NCBI GenBank assembly: GCA_018662825.1
Contig: JABJFI010000013.1
Location: 1-44,664 of the forward strand
Direction: 5' to 3'
DNA: 44,664 nt
Source of the DNA: Methanobacteriota archaeon
Lineage (GTDB): Archaea; Thermoplasmatota; Poseidoniia; Poseidoniales; Poseidoniaceae
Made by a program: the position numbers and the translations under genes. Under the pieces are notes generated by a model. The model was given only the letters and a program-made list of their open reading frames with translations. It was not told the DNA's origin and did not search any database. The number at the start of each line of letters is the position of its first letter. The stretch's first letter is position 1. Shown here piece after piece: positions 26,090-33,055 of this stretch.

Positions 26090-27853
26090 ATGCCAGTAGG
26101 AATACCACCACTTGGCGGCCCATTAGGGCGTTCACGTTCACGAATTTCTGCCAGTGGATTGACGACTTTCCTTCGTTGTAAGCGTCAATGGTTTTTGGGT
26201 TCCAAAGTTGGAATTTCAGGACCCTTGCGGCCATCTCAAGTTATTGGAATTGTCCTTGAAGACGCGTTATGCGGTTTGATGATGCAACGCCCAACTACAC
26301 TAATTGAAACACTTCCAGACTTGAAAAAATGGATGCACAGTCTGATTCCTAAGGCTGCACAAGAAGCACTTGATGCCGGCAAGGAACTCTGGGATGAAGG
26401 AATTTGGTACGAGCCAGGGACCTCTTGGGAGGATGTTGAAATCGAATCCTTCACCGCTCGGCTTGAAAACGGTTTGATGCTACTTTTTGAAGAGGTCGAG
26501 TCATGTTACAAAGAAAACGGTGGCCCTTATTTGGAGTTGATGAGGGCCGGCGAATCACCGTATTCCATCCCCTCGCCGGCTTGGGGCGATGAACCATATT
26601 TCCCTGTACCCGAAAAAGTTCGAAATCATAGTATGCGGTCTTGGGCAATTCCTGAACAAGCCATGCAATGGCAACCAATTGGTACTCCAGTCTCATGGAA
26701 CGAAGCCTTGGAAATTGCGCGACCTTGGACCAAAGACCCTCGTGTTCATCAACCTCAACGATTGTTCCATCCAGAACGTTGGGCTGCAGGTGAACTTGAT
26801 CTCGTACTCCGTTGGGATGGCCAAACTCGTTTAGTCGATATCAAATCCGGCGACCCAAGTTCTAAATTTGCAGAATCCCTTCAACACCAACTGCGCTTCT
26901 ATGCTTGGCTTTGGCATGAAACCCATGATGGAGAATGCATCGATGGATTGGAAGGTTGGTATCTGAACGGACCTCACCGCATCGTCTATGATGCTCCACA
27001 AGCCGAAGAATATGGTATGATGACTTCAGAATTCTTTGCCATCAATTCCGAGATGCAAAAGATGGGCTCCGGCCCTGCTGCCATGCCAGTTCTTCCAATT
27101 GAAGCATGCGATGGAGAGGCCGCAGGTTGCCATTGGTGCAGTCTTGCTCGTGATGAAGAAGGGAATTGGTTTGGAGAAGAACTCCTCTCTGGAATCACTT
27201 CGTTACGAGAAGTACCATTGACTACGCCAAGCGAGCCTTTGTCGAAAATACCTGTTCGTGTCAGTGTTCAAGGAAAATTCACTGGAGCATGGGGGCCATT
27301 GCCGAATCATTTCGGAGAACCGGTTTTAGGGGCAATGCTTGTTGCTGGCGGGGCACAAATTACAGTTGAAGAAAGTGAACCAGGTTGTTATCCACTTCTG
27401 CATGACCAACCAAATGGTGAACTTGTCATCTTAGATGCGTTACCGGGTGTTTGGCGAGGAGCACCTCGATTATATGTTGATTCGAGAACAAGAATTGTCC
27501 CAGTTGCAGATGCTGCAAAAGAATTTGAACAAACTTCAATTCCTCTTTCACAACGAACCACTAGAATTGGTCTACTCCGTACTCGAGCCAATGTTGAGGG
27601 TGTCATTCTCAGTGTTAGGAAGCGTTCAGGAATTCGATTGGATGGAAAACCATGGACCATGCTCAATGTCCATCTTTGGGATGGTGATTCCGTGGTCGAA
27701 GTTGCCTCTTTTGGTTCAAGCATCACCGGACAAATGGAAGCACTAAGGCCTGGACAGACTCTAAAATTACTGGCGGCTGAAATCGGATGGAGGGCTGGAT
27801 TGCCTCAACTCCGAATCGATACAAGAAAAACTCGTCTTCAAGTCAAAGATTGA
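26090..27853 (+). CDS. Fe-S PD-(D/E)XK nuclease (RecB/Cas4-like) with C-terminal OB-like domains, copy 1
   Basis: 587 residues. The N-terminal half is a PDDEXK_1-type nuclease: SASGLTTFLRCKRQWFLG at the start; catalytic GELDLV (Asp237) and VDIKSG (Asp250, Lys252); then QLRFYAWLWHE, the usual QxxxY motif. Cys30, Cys340, Cys347 and Cys350 (one Cys before and three after the nuclease core) match the 4Fe-4S layout of Cas4 and AddB, although C-x6-C-x2-C is spaced differently from the common C-x2-C-x5-C. The C-terminal 200 residues are beta-rich, with an OB/RPA-like look (VEGVILSVRKRSGIRLDG). ATG 26090 after GAGGGTGG is chosen over the TTG at 26066. No helicase part is present. The next gene is a paralog, so duplication is clear. 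Confidence 0.72.
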   Translation: MPVGIPPLGGPLGRSRSRISASGLTTFLRCKRQWFLGSKVGISGPLRPSQVIGIVLEDALCGLMMQRPTTLIETLPDLKKWMHSLIPKAAQEALDAGKELWDEGIWYEPGTSWEDVEIESFTARLENGLMLLFEEVESCYKENGGPYLELMRAGESPYSIPSPAWGDEPYFPVPEKVRNHSMRSWAIPEQAMQWQPIGTPVSWNEALEIARPWTKDPRVHQPQRLFHPERWAAGELDLVLRWDGQTRLVDIKSGDPSSKFAESLQHQLRFYAWLWHETHDGECIDGLEGWYLNGPHRIVYDAPQAEEYGMMTSEFFAINSEMQKMGSGPAAMPVLPIEACDGEAAGCHWCSLARDEEGNWFGEELLSGITSLREVPLTTPSEPLSKIPVRVSVQGKFTGAWGPLPNHFGEPVLGAMLVAGGAQITVEESEPGCYPLLHDQPNGELVILDALPGVWRGAPRLYVDSRTRIVPVADAAKEFEQTSIPLSQRTTRIGLLRTRANVEGVILSVRKRSGIRLDGKPWTMLNVHLWDGDSVVEVASFGSSITGQMEALRPGQTLKLLAAEIGWRAGLPQLRIDTRKTRLQVKD

Positions 27854-27900
27854 ATTTTAGAGAGTAGGGTTCAAGAACATTCGACAAAACACTAGGTGGT

Positions 27901-29742
27901 ATGCCGGTAAGACTTGCTACTCCATCCGAAGATAATGTTGGTCCATTTAATCGACTTTCAGCAAGTCAAGTCAACACTTACAGGTCTTGCCCTCGCCTTT
28001 GGTTTTATGAAAAAGTTCGACGCTTCAAAATGCCACAAATCCCAGTACTCTTTGTCGGGAGAGCGGTTGAAGAGGCCATTTGCCGTATGTTGATGGAATC
28101 ACCAGCACTATTGGTTTCCAAAGCATCTTCAGATACACTTTCGGCAATACCACTTGATGAAAATGGTGTTCCAAGTCGTTCAAGTCTTGATCCTTGGCCA
28201 GCTGAACGTTTGTTGGCTTTACCAGAGAATATGTTGCCAACAGATATGGCAGGTCTAAAAGATTGGGCCATTGGCCGATTGAAGGTTCACCTGCATGAAG
28301 CGTTGAATTCCATGAAACGAGAATGGGAGAAAGATGAACGAAGAGCAGGTGATTGGAATTCGGTTAACCCTGATTACTGCTTACAAATGTGCATCAATGG
28401 CTTACAATTTCATTTGAACGAAGTTCAGCGCTGCCTTGACCAAAACGGTGGACCAGGGCTCAAAGAGTGGCGCAGGGGCGTACGTCCTGAGTGGCCATCA
28501 CCTGATGCCCGGCGCTATACACTTTCCAATAATCATCCACTTTCGAGAAATGGTGAAGTAAGCCTGATAGAGGCATGGGAAATTTCTCGACCTTGGTTTG
28601 TCGACCCAAATGCAGGCAAGTTTGCGATGAACGCCGTACATCCAGAGCATTGGTTCCAGGGCGAATATGATTTGGTATACCGCTGGGATGGTCGAATAAA
28701 TATCGTTGACCTAAAAGCCAGCATTGGACGTGGTGACCGCTCGGGCAATTATGTACAGCAACTCCGGATGTACGCAATGCTGTGGTGGACTACGCATGAA
28801 AAGAAACAACAAGTCGATGCACTCGAAATATGGTACCTTGGGGCAGATTCAATCAAATCAATACCTTGTCCAACAGTTCAAGAAATGACACAGATGGAAG
28901 AAGAACTCGAGTCTATGTGGCATCAACTTCGGGAAGAAACGCCTTCTCTTGCTGAATGCCCACCGGAACCCGCTCCTGTCCGTGGATATAAAGACGGGGG
29001 AATCGCTATAGAAGCGCCCAATGAAGTGCGTTGCTCCCGTTGCGATTGGGAATCGATTTGCCCTGGTGGCCAAGGCAATGATCAACTTCCAGAAGGGGGC
29101 TCAATTCAACTTCCAGGAACTTCTAACGCCTTTGACTTGACACCAATCGGGGAACTAGACCCTCGAATGACTTTCGTTGCAGAAGTGTTCAGCATTATTG
29201 GTGTTCGAAAAGGCAACCGCCCACAAATTACAGTTTCACAAGGCAATACATTTGCTAAAGTCATTCTCTTGGTTGACCAACATCAAGATGGAGAGCCTTC
29301 TTGGCCACAAAACTTGGCAAAAGGCGACCGAATAAAATTGGATAATGTCATTCCAAGTGCTAATTGGAAAGGGGAAATCGAACTCAAAGTTGACCCTCAT
29401 GCCTGTATTGTGCACACGTCAGAGGGGGATGTTGCTTCTGATTTCATGGATTTCCGTGCTCGCTGGAATGTTTCTGGTAGGCTAATTTATCGATTTGAAA
29501 AGCGAGGCGTTGGTAGAAATGGAAAAGAGTGGCACAGAAAGGGTGCTATGATATTGGATGCAACCGGTGCAATGAAAGTTGAAGGATGGGCAAACGATTG
29601 GGGCCCACAATATGATTTAGCAGAAATAGGCGATACTGTCGTTGTTGCCAACATTGGATTGGATGCTTGGGCAGTAGAAATCCGTGGTAATATTTCTCGA
29701 AATACGAAAATACACATTACTGAACGTGTAGAGAGAGATTAA
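27901..29742 (+). CDS. Fe-S PD-(D/E)XK nuclease (RecB/Cas4-like) with C-terminal OB-like domains, copy 2
   Basis: 613-residue paralog of the preceding gene. The nuclease core has RLSASQVNTYRSCPRLWFYEK at the N-terminus, GEYDLV (Asp257), VDLKAS (Asp270, Lys272) and QQLRMYAMLWW. Cys30 with Cys378, Cys381 and Cys387 (RCSRCDWESICPGG) is the canonical Cas4/AddB four-Cys Fe-S signature. The C-terminal ~220 residues hold two OB-like units (LDPRMTFVAEVFSIIGVRKG; WNVSGRLIYRFEKRG). The ATG follows AGGTGG. Known members of this superfamily cut or resect single- or double-stranded DNA ends; the fused OB folds suggest ssDNA binding. The two copies share motif order but have diverged strongly, so they may form a heterodimer. 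The stop shares bases with the convergent ubiquitin-like gene. Confidence 0.75.
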   Translation: MPVRLATPSEDNVGPFNRLSASQVNTYRSCPRLWFYEKVRRFKMPQIPVLFVGRAVEEAICRMLMESPALLVSKASSDTLSAIPLDENGVPSRSSLDPWPAERLLALPENMLPTDMAGLKDWAIGRLKVHLHEALNSMKREWEKDERRAGDWNSVNPDYCLQMCINGLQFHLNEVQRCLDQNGGPGLKEWRRGVRPEWPSPDARRYTLSNNHPLSRNGEVSLIEAWEISRPWFVDPNAGKFAMNAVHPEHWFQGEYDLVYRWDGRINIVDLKASIGRGDRSGNYVQQLRMYAMLWWTTHEKKQQVDALEIWYLGADSIKSIPCPTVQEMTQMEEELESMWHQLREETPSLAECPPEPAPVRGYKDGGIAIEAPNEVRCSRCDWESICPGGQGNDQLPEGGSIQLPGTSNAFDLTPIGELDPRMTFVAEVFSIIGVRKGNRPQITVSQGNTFAKVILLVDQHQDGEPSWPQNLAKGDRIKLDNVIPSANWKGEIELKVDPHACIVHTSEGDVASDFMDFRARWNVSGRLIYRFEKRGVGRNGKEWHRKGAMILDATGAMKVEGWANDWGPQYDLAEIGDTVVVANIGLDAWAVEIRGNISRNTKIHITERVERD

Positions 29743-29939
29743 CCGCCAGAGGAGATGGTGATGACCAAAAACTCCACCGATTGTGATAGAACGGTGGCAT
29801 GTGGCACTATTGTTCCATCATAACTTACGATAACTGTCGAAGGAAGGATATCTGCTTCAGTCAATGCTTGCCGTACAGTTTGACCGACATCGACATTGAC
29901 TTTGACATCGTGGTCACGACCTTTGAAGCGAATCTCCAT
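29739..29939 (-). CDS. Ubiquitin-like small archaeal modifier (SAMP/Urm1/ThiS-MoaD type)
   Basis: 66-residue beta-grasp protein ending in ISSGG. It begins MEIRFKGRDHDVKVNVDVG, continues with QALTEADILPSTVIVSYDG and a late VEFLVITISSGG strand. SAMP2 of Haloferax has the same length and the same layout (TVLVDGRPVPED near the middle, terminal GG). Such proteins are adenylated and thiocarboxylated by an E1-like enzyme for tRNA thiolation or attached to lysines. The track's longer ORF (start 30062) runs under tRNA-Ser, so I take ATG 29939. MoaA also occurs in the window, so a MoaD role is possible; the thio-uridine pathway is the alternative. No E1-like gene is in the window. Confidence 0.75.
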   Translation of the reverse strand: MEIRFKGRDHDVKVNVDVGQTVRQALTEADILPSTVIVSYDGTIVPHATVLSQSVEFLVITISSGG

Positions 29940-29994
29940 GCAACTCGGTGGTAACACCATGCTTATGACGGTGGCGCTAAACCGAACATCTACG

Positions 29995-30077
29995 GCCGAG
30001 ATCGCATAGCCCGGTATTGCGGTGGATTCGAAATCCACTGTCCCTGTGACGCGGGAGTTCAAATCTCTCTCTCGGCG
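29995..30077 (+). tRNA. tRNA-Ser (anticodon CGA)
   Basis: 83-base type II tRNA. Acceptor GCCGAGA pairs with TCTCGGC, discriminator G. D-arm GCA...TGC has a GG-containing loop. Anticodon stem GTGGA/TCCAC closes the loop TTCGAAA, giving anticodon CGA (reads UCG). The long variable arm contains TCCC...GGGA. T-arm GGGAG-TTCAAAT-CTCTC. No intron. CC follows the discriminator but the A of CCA is not encoded. It is transcribed away from the ubiquitin-like gene. Confidence 0.93.
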
Positions 30078-30098
30078 CCTTTCAACAGGTGCAAGGCA

Positions 30099-30103
30099 TT
30101 TTT
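30099..30103 (+). terminator. T-run after tRNA-Ser
   Basis: TTTTT, 22 bases after the tRNA end; archaeal RNA polymerase commonly stops at such runs. Confidence 0.4.
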
Positions 30104-30125
30104 AGGGGTTTGACATGTGCTCCCC

Positions 30126-30554
30126 ATGAGTGAGAGTATGCAGCCACCAGTCGATTCCTCTCCCTCGATGCAAGACAGTGTTGTTGGTGGCAATCTCCAC
30201 ACGGGTCATGTGATTCATAATCACTACCACATGCCTCAACAGCCGCCTCAACAAGCACCTGTGGTGGCTCCCCCTCAATACCAACAACCTCAAATGGCAA
30301 TGCATCAACCTCAATCAAACGTTCGGCATCCATCACATTATGCCGTGCAAGGTGGCTCTAAAGACGCATTAGTCGCTTATTTATTGTAGTTTTTCCTTGG
30401 CTTTTTGGGTGTTCATAGATTTTATTTGAACAATATTGGACTCGGAATCGTTTACCTTTTTACTTTTGGTGGCTGCGGACTTTTTTGGTTGATTGATCTC
30501 TTTTTGATACCTGATTTAGTACGTCGTTCTAACACGATATATGTGAGAAACTGA
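30126..30554 (+). pseudogene. TM2-domain membrane protein interrupted by an in-frame TAG
   Basis: The frame from ATG 30126 encodes a Pro/Gln/His-rich N-terminus, then GSKDALVAYLL, a TAG stop at 30387-30389, and continues in the same frame with FFLGFLGVHRFYL, GLGIVYLFTFGGCGLFWLIDL and a basic end to TGA at 30552. Both sides of the TAG are needed for one TM2 domain (AxLLaxFLGxxGxHRFYLG ... GxxqLlTlGGcGiWwliDl): the stop falls inside the first membrane helix. There is no frameshift. Either the gene was recently killed by one base change, the base is an assembly error, or the codon is read through. The ORF track shows only the first 87 residues. It converges with the PAC2 gene (2-base gap). Confidence 0.8.
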
Positions 30555-30556
30555 GT

Positions 30557-31312
30557 TCACATGTAGAATGCATCAGGTGATTCGGTCAATTCTCCGACAA
30601 GGTTCTCGACCTTCTCCGGCGCTAAGGCCGCTAATTTTTCAGTCAGTTTGGTTTGAATGTCACTTGGCAAAGCGATTCCCAGGTCAAACCATCCATCGAG
30701 TGCCTCAAGAAGCCGCTGTGAAGCAAAGACATCCCCACTTGAGCCAACAGTTGTTGCAATGGCGCATGCGGAATTGATATTGAACAATGGACCAATTGAA
30801 GCTATCAGTGCGGCAAGCCCAATAGCGCCAGATCTGGGCTCATCACGACGAACATCAACACCCGATGATTCCAAGTCTATTCGGTGTGCTGCATTAGATG
30901 CGACAACAAAGACTTCCTTGCGTGTAGGCGCATCCATTAGTCCTGCAAGGACATATAGAGACTTGACGCCTTGTGATTCAAGCCATTGAAGTATTTCTCG
31001 CGCCATCGTACCTTGTTGTTCTGGCTCCAACGGCTGGGATGTTCCAGTGAGAGAAAGAACACGCTTTCCTGTGACTGATTCTATAGAGGAAAGTGTGAGG
31101 TGAGGTGGTGCGAGTAAACCGTCTTCATCAAGGGTGGCCAATGGTGGTAATGCTGTGTGATGAAGCCGAGCGATTTCATGACATATGTGTGAGGTGTTAA
31201 TGCCTTCAATCGCCACTTTACCGACATTTCCTACTCCAGGAAGTGCAAAGAACAGAATGGCATGTTCACCAAGTGTAGTATGTGCTCCTCTCCACTCGAT
31301 ATGTAATCCCAT
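30557..31312 (-). CDS. PAC2-family protein (proteasome-assembly-chaperone-like)
   Basis: 251-residue COG2047-type protein, related to eukaryotic proteasome assembly chaperone 2. Family features: FALPGVGNVGKVAIEGI near the N-terminus, LSLTGTSQPLEPEQQG, LQWLESQGVKSLYVLAG, and a C-terminal helical segment (GNVFASQ-like SGDVFASQRLLEAL). ATG 31312 (MGLHIEWRGAHTTLG) is used because the track start at 31420 extends under the nop10 end. Last gene of the conserved archaeal order L44e, S27e, aIF2-alpha, Nop10, PAC2. Its molecular role in archaea is not settled. Confidence 0.85.
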   Translation of the reverse strand: MGLHIEWRGAHTTLGEHAILFFALPGVGNVGKVAIEGINTSHICHEIARLHHTALPPLATLDEDGLLAPPHLTLSSIESVTGKRVLSLTGTSQPLEPEQQGTMAREILQWLESQGVKSLYVLAGLMDAPTRKEVFVVASNAAHRIDLESSGVDVRRDEPRSGAIGLAALIASIGPLFNINSACAIATTVGSSGDVFASQRLLEALDGWFDLGIALPSDIQTKLTEKLAALAPEKVENLVGELTESPDAFYM

Positions 31313-31397
31313 ATAGGGGATATCGTCTTCCGCCGCGCTATAATGTTTGACATTCAAAACAAACAAAAAAGTTGAATTGAGAAGGTGCAGAGAAAAC

Positions 31398-31643
31398 TCA
31401 TTCCTCTTCTTGCACTGCAAGATTAGTCGCTTTCATTTCTTCAAGAGACGGTAGTGTAGCAAGATCTTTTGCCCATTTAGGGTCTTCGACGTTGTACATT
31501 TTTCTTCGTATTCCGGCTCTGTGATCTTCGGGGGACCATTTGAGAGGAGCAGCAGCTTGTGCTTTTGCTCCACAAGAAGGGCATGTTGTTGCCAAAGTCC
31601 ATGCTTCGCATTCGAGACATTGTTGTAGCAGTTGTCGCGCCAT
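31398..31643 (-). CDS. nop10: Nop10, H/ACA RNP protein, with a C-terminal extension
   Basis: 81 residues. Nop10 binds Cbf5 in the H/ACA pseudouridylation complex. The zinc ribbon C-x2-C ... C-x2-C is complete (QCLECEAWTLATTCPSCG), followed by the family's SPEDHRAGIRRKMY. Typical archaeal Nop10 ends near that point (about 60 residues); here 30 more residues (DPKWAKDLATLPSLEEMK...) end in an acidic tail. ATG 31643 after GGTGG is preferred over the GTG at 31664. It lies 39 bases after the aIF2-alpha stop. Confidence 0.88.
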   Translation of the reverse strand: MARQLLQQCLECEAWTLATTCPSCGAKAQAAAPLKWSPEDHRAGIRRKMYNVEDPKWAKDLATLPSLEEMKATNLAVQEEE

Positions 31644-31682
31644 ATTACCACCGTTGTGATTCACATTTATGAGTCGAGCCCT

Positions 31683-32468
31683 TCATTGACGGTATGAAGT
31701 GGCTTCTCCACCTGCCGAAAGAACATGGTCAAGGGTTGCTTTTGTTGCATTTTCCCAAATCGATTCTGCGGTCTTGAAGTCAGGCGCTCTCAATTCAATA
31801 CGATACTCAGGAGCGCCATTGTAGTGGCAAGTCACTTCAATTTCTTCCTCCGGTGAAGTCAATGCTTCAGCAGCAAGGAGTGCCTTTTGAATAATTTCAA
31901 CACCGTTGACATCGTTGATACTCAATGTCAGGATTCCACGAATTTCGACAAAAGCTGGAATAATGTTTTCAACGGCGATTTCGATGAAATCCTTTAGCCA
32001 TTCGCCTTCAAATCCAGCATCAACGAGAGAGCCTTCATTCATAGCCGCCTCTTCAAATGCAGTGTAAAGGCCGCCATATGCATCGATGAGTTCTTCACCC
32101 GATGTTCGGACATTCTCTTCAGTCCATCCAACCTTATCACCCAATACTTTCAGTAATTGATGAGCACGTTGTTCATTCTTCCATTCTTGTAATCGTTCAC
32201 GACGTCGTTCTTCTGATACAGATTTGAGTGAAAGTTCTAGTGAAGTCCCGTCTTTACGGGTTCGCATGACTTTACAAATCAGGCGTTGCCCTTCACGAAC
32301 ATAGACTCGAATATTCTTGACCCATCCACTGGCAATCTCGCCAATGAAAATGAAACCTTCAACACCTTCAAATTCATCGAGTTTGACATAGCAACCGTTT
32401 TGTTTGACAGTTGTTACAGAAACAACAACAAGTTCGCCTTCATTTGGCGTATTTGTAATTTCAGACAT
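31683..32468 (-). CDS. eif2a: Translation initiation factor aIF2, alpha subunit
   Basis: 261 residues; part of the heterotrimer that delivers initiator Met-tRNA to the small subunit. An N-terminal S1/OB domain (NEGELVVVSVTTVKQNGCYVKL; EGVEGFIFIGEIASGWVKNI) is followed by the helical domain (SVSEERRRERLQEWKNEQRA) and a C-terminal alpha-beta domain (EVTCHYNGAPEYRIELRAPD). The start directly abuts a GGAGGC-AGA-GCCTCC hairpin that fills the gap after rps27e. Operon position after L44e and S27e is typical of euryarchaea. Confidence 0.95.
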   Translation of the reverse strand: MSEITNTPNEGELVVVSVTTVKQNGCYVKLDEFEGVEGFIFIGEIASGWVKNIRVYVREGQRLICKVMRTRKDGTSLELSLKSVSEERRRERLQEWKNEQRAHQLLKVLGDKVGWTEENVRTSGEELIDAYGGLYTAFEEAAMNEGSLVDAGFEGEWLKDFIEIAVENIIPAFVEIRGILTLSINDVNGVEIIQKALLAAEALTSPEEEIEVTCHYNGAPEYRIELRAPDFKTAESIWENATKATLDHVLSAGGEATSYRQ

Positions 32469-32483
32469 GGAGGCTCTGCCTCC
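32469..32483 (-). promoter_or_regulatory. 15-nt hairpin masking the aIF2-alpha ribosome-binding site
   Basis: On the minus strand the whole gap between the rps27e stop (TGA) and the aIF2-alpha ATG is GGAGGC-AGA-GCCTCC: a perfect 6-bp stem with a 3-base loop. The 5' arm (with the preceding GA) is the only good Shine-Dalgarno sequence, so it would be hidden unless ribosomes finishing rps27e open it. Suggests strict translational coupling. Confidence 0.65.
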
Positions 32484-32654
32484 TCATTCAAGTGCTTCAA
32501 CAACAGTGCATCCGATTAAATCTGCTTTACCGCCAGATGGGCTAGTAAGTGTAGCTCCACAGACGCCGCAAGAGATAACAGATGTAGCTCTTGAGTAAAT
32601 TGTAGTTTCATTGCTGCAATCCTTGCAGGATACTTTGAGGAAATTTTTTGCCAT
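32484..32654 (-). CDS. rps27e: Small-subunit ribosomal protein S27e
   Basis: 56-residue zinc-ribbon protein. Four cysteines are intact: VSCKDCSNETTIYSRATSVISCGVCG (C-x2-C ... C-x2-C), followed by GATLTSPSGGKADLIGCTVVEAL, which matches the family consensus (L-x-x-P-T-G-G-K-A ... G). ATG 32654 (MAKNFLKVSC) is chosen; the track's 32705 start adds 17 residues that overlap L44e. It sits 11 bases after the L44e stop. Confidence 0.93.
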   Translation of the reverse strand: MAKNFLKVSCKDCSNETTIYSRATSVISCGVCGATLTSPSGGKADLIGCTVVEALE

Positions 32655-32665
32655 ATGTGTCCAAC

Positions 32666-32950
32666 TCACTTGTCGATTAATTCGAATTTCTTTGCACGTT
32701 GACAAGGTGCGTAATGCGCTTTGCCAGTTTCAGTGCAACGGTAAAGAATGTTGACGCGCTTGGTAGGCTTTTCACGGCCATCAGGCTTTGGACGAGGGAA
32801 ACCACGGTATCCGGCCATAACTCGGCGGAAACGTCGTTGACCCCAGCGAAGTTCAGAAGCGCGCTTCTTCTTAACTCGCTCAATTGTATGCATTGTATGC
32901 TTACCAGCCGTAGGGCTGTATCGCTTGACTTGACGTGGCATTTTCACCAT
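32666..32950 (-). CDS. rpl44e: Large-subunit ribosomal protein L44e (eL42) lacking most zinc ligands
   Basis: 94 residues, located near the ribosomal E site. Recognised by MPRQVKRYSPTAGKHTMHTIERVKKKRASELRWGQRRF, KPTKRVNILYRC and KKFELID. In most archaeal and eukaryotic L44e the zinc ligands are CPxC near residue 11 and CxxC near residue 74. Here the first pair reads SPTA and the second CTET, so three of four Cys are gone; one further Cys (APCQRAKK) is not at a ligand position. The remaining sequence is well conserved, so it is not a decayed gene. The start is ATG 32950 or the in-frame ATG 32941. First gene of the minus-strand operon. Confidence 0.92.
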   Translation of the reverse strand: MVKMPRQVKRYSPTAGKHTMHTIERVKKKRASELRWGQRRFRRVMAGYRGFPRPKPDGREKPTKRVNILYRCTETGKAHYAPCQRAKKFELIDK

Positions 32951-33055
32951 AGTAACACCTTGAGCATTCGGCCCACAAGAGTCGGCTATTTAGGAGTGTC
33001 GCATTCAAACCCCAGCGTAATTCGGGCGACTGCGAGTAAAACAAGCGGAGAGATA

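Noticed and set aside
26090-29742. CRISPR-Cas locus suggested by the Cas4-like proteins
   Set aside because: No regularly spaced repeats and no other cas gene were seen anywhere in the window.
30082-30336. 84-aa minus-strand ORF opposite the TM2 gene
   Set aside because: Antisense to the repetitive Pro/Gln/His coding region and overlapping the sequence after tRNA-Ser; no family likeness.
30126-30554. TAG read as pyrrolysine
   Set aside because: No pyl gene or downstream PYLIS-like structure seen here, and TAG serves as a normal stop for aroA and the pilin gene; kept only as one option in the findings.
32699-33055. N-terminal part of the 392-aa ORF on the + strand
   Set aside because: It runs antisense to L44e and S27e; the gene starts at ATG 33056 with a proper ribosome-binding site.
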